Source: Candidatus Bathyarchaeota archaeon (GTDB lineage Archaea; Thermoproteota; Bathyarchaeia; Bathyarchaeales; Bathycorpusculaceae). Taken from it: DNA of 34,427 nt. How positions within the stretch are numbered: the stretch's first letter is position 1; every line of letters begins with the position of its first letter. Location: NCBI GenBank assembly GCA_030017755.1, contig JASEJA010000006.1:1-34427 (forward strand), given 5' to 3'. The position numbers and the translations under genes are program-made. The notes under the pieces were generated by a model that saw only the letters and a program-made list of their open reading frames with translations, was not told the DNA's origin and searched no databases. Shown here piece by piece: positions 33,963 through 34,427 of the stretch.

Positions 33963-34427
33963 TTAGGGTTGTTGAGTGGTTAGTGGTTTCAATAGAAAAG
34001 GGTTGATAGTGAAGGTGTTAAGGTTTACGATTCTAGGTTGCCATGTTGCATTTTCTTTGCGAATGAATTGAGCAAATAAGAAGGCTTCCTCAGAAATAAG
34101 AGTTTCAATTTGCTGACGCAAACCATGACGGAAACGTGCAATATTGATATGTTGATGGAGAAATTCATGCAAAGCATTAACGAATTTTTTAGTTTCAGCT
34201 CTGTTAAGAAAGAGTCTAGAACCTTTGTTTTGATAGTTCAGAGTAAACAGCAAATCCCTATTCCTAATGCAGTATTCAATAACGAAATAGTCAATGAGAT
34301 AACGATAAATCTCCATGAAGCCGCAAATGAAACTAGGCTTCTGAGGTTGAATACTATGGAGAAATCCACAATACGCTTCTAACTTAGCTCTAATGACAGC
34401 TTGATAAACCATTCTTTTGTTTTTCTG
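33963..34427 (-). CDS. cas1: Cas1 integrase, C-terminal part, runs off the window
   Basis: The minus-strand frame is open from the right edge (34427) to a stop at 33963, giving at least 154 residues. It shows the Cas1 C-terminal core: AKLEAYCGFLHSIQ (with the conserved metal His) followed by KPSFICGFMEIYRYLIDYFV. The usual pattern at the second site is D-F-x-E-x-x-R; here the Asp is Gly (GGC where GAC is expected) while the Glu remains. The rest (FVNALHEFLHQHI...RHGLRQQIETLI) is the helical tail. The N-terminal domain and the first metal Glu lie outside. Cas2 and an array are not visible. The ATG at 34412 is internal, not a true start. Confidence 0.85.
   Translation of the reverse strand, partial: QKNKRMVYQAVIRAKLEAYCGFLHSIQPQKPSFICGFMEIYRYLIDYFVIEYCIRNRDLLFTLNYQNKGSRLFLNRAETKKFVNALHEFLHQHINIARFRHGLRQQIETLISEEAFLFAQFIRKENATWQPRIVNLNTFTINPFLLKPLTTQQP

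Overview
The window is chromosomal archaeal DNA, moderately AT-rich. The evidence is A/T-rich TATA boxes a short distance upstream of genes, many TTG and GTG starts, and archaeal-type information genes: family B DNA polymerase, DnaG-type primase, Pelota, a type II-like methionine aminopeptidase, a Fap7/AK6-like kinase and archaeal PheRS, TrpRS and TyrRS. The 5S rRNA stands alone, and one tRNA carries two introns. Together this suggests a TACK-type lineage (Bathyarchaeia-like is my guess); the phylum is inference.

Layout. 1-4630: tail of an MBL-fold hydrolase, a 46-residue zinc protein, a two-gene ABC-2 exporter, a dipeptide epimerase and a GlpX-like phosphatase. 4697-5712 (minus): a VapBC-type pair and a tRNA, best read as tRNA-Trp(CCA), with two introns. 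5873-11685: a nucleotidyltransferase-like protein, a two-TM protein, an APC permease, and a metallophosphoesterase translationally coupled to a second nucleotidyltransferase-like protein. 11725-11850: 5S rRNA. 11930-15694: DUF1512-like protein, membrane zinc-ribbon protein, methionine aminopeptidase, UPF0173-type hydrolase and flavin reductase. 15709-21808: an aminoacyl-tRNA synthetase cluster (trpS, pheS, pheT, tyrS) with an unidentified, strongly structured RNA just before tyrS. 21814-30830: small Toprim protein, DnaG, family B polymerase, Pelota, nucleotidyltransferase, tRNA thiolase, ZIP transporter, small zinc-ribbon and nuclease-fold proteins, and a Fap7-like kinase. 30922-31238: RNase P RNA.

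From about 31240 to the right edge the character changes to an accessory defence region with GTG/TTG/GTT-rich codons. It holds a truncated Cas6, an AbiE-like type IV toxin-antitoxin pair, a second Cas6 remnant with a nonsense codon, a small HNH nuclease broken by a 13-bp tandem duplication, and a Cas1 running off the edge in which a metal-site Asp is Gly. No CRISPR array is visible. I read this as a decaying CRISPR-Cas locus carrying a toxin-antitoxin module.

Most notable: (1) the unidentified structured RNA at 20480-20680, with two stacked-helix domains joined by a 10-bp long-range pairing; (2) a family B polymerase with intact polymerase motifs but all three exonuclease motifs altered; (3) the two-intron tRNA; (4) the decaying Cas/AbiE region.
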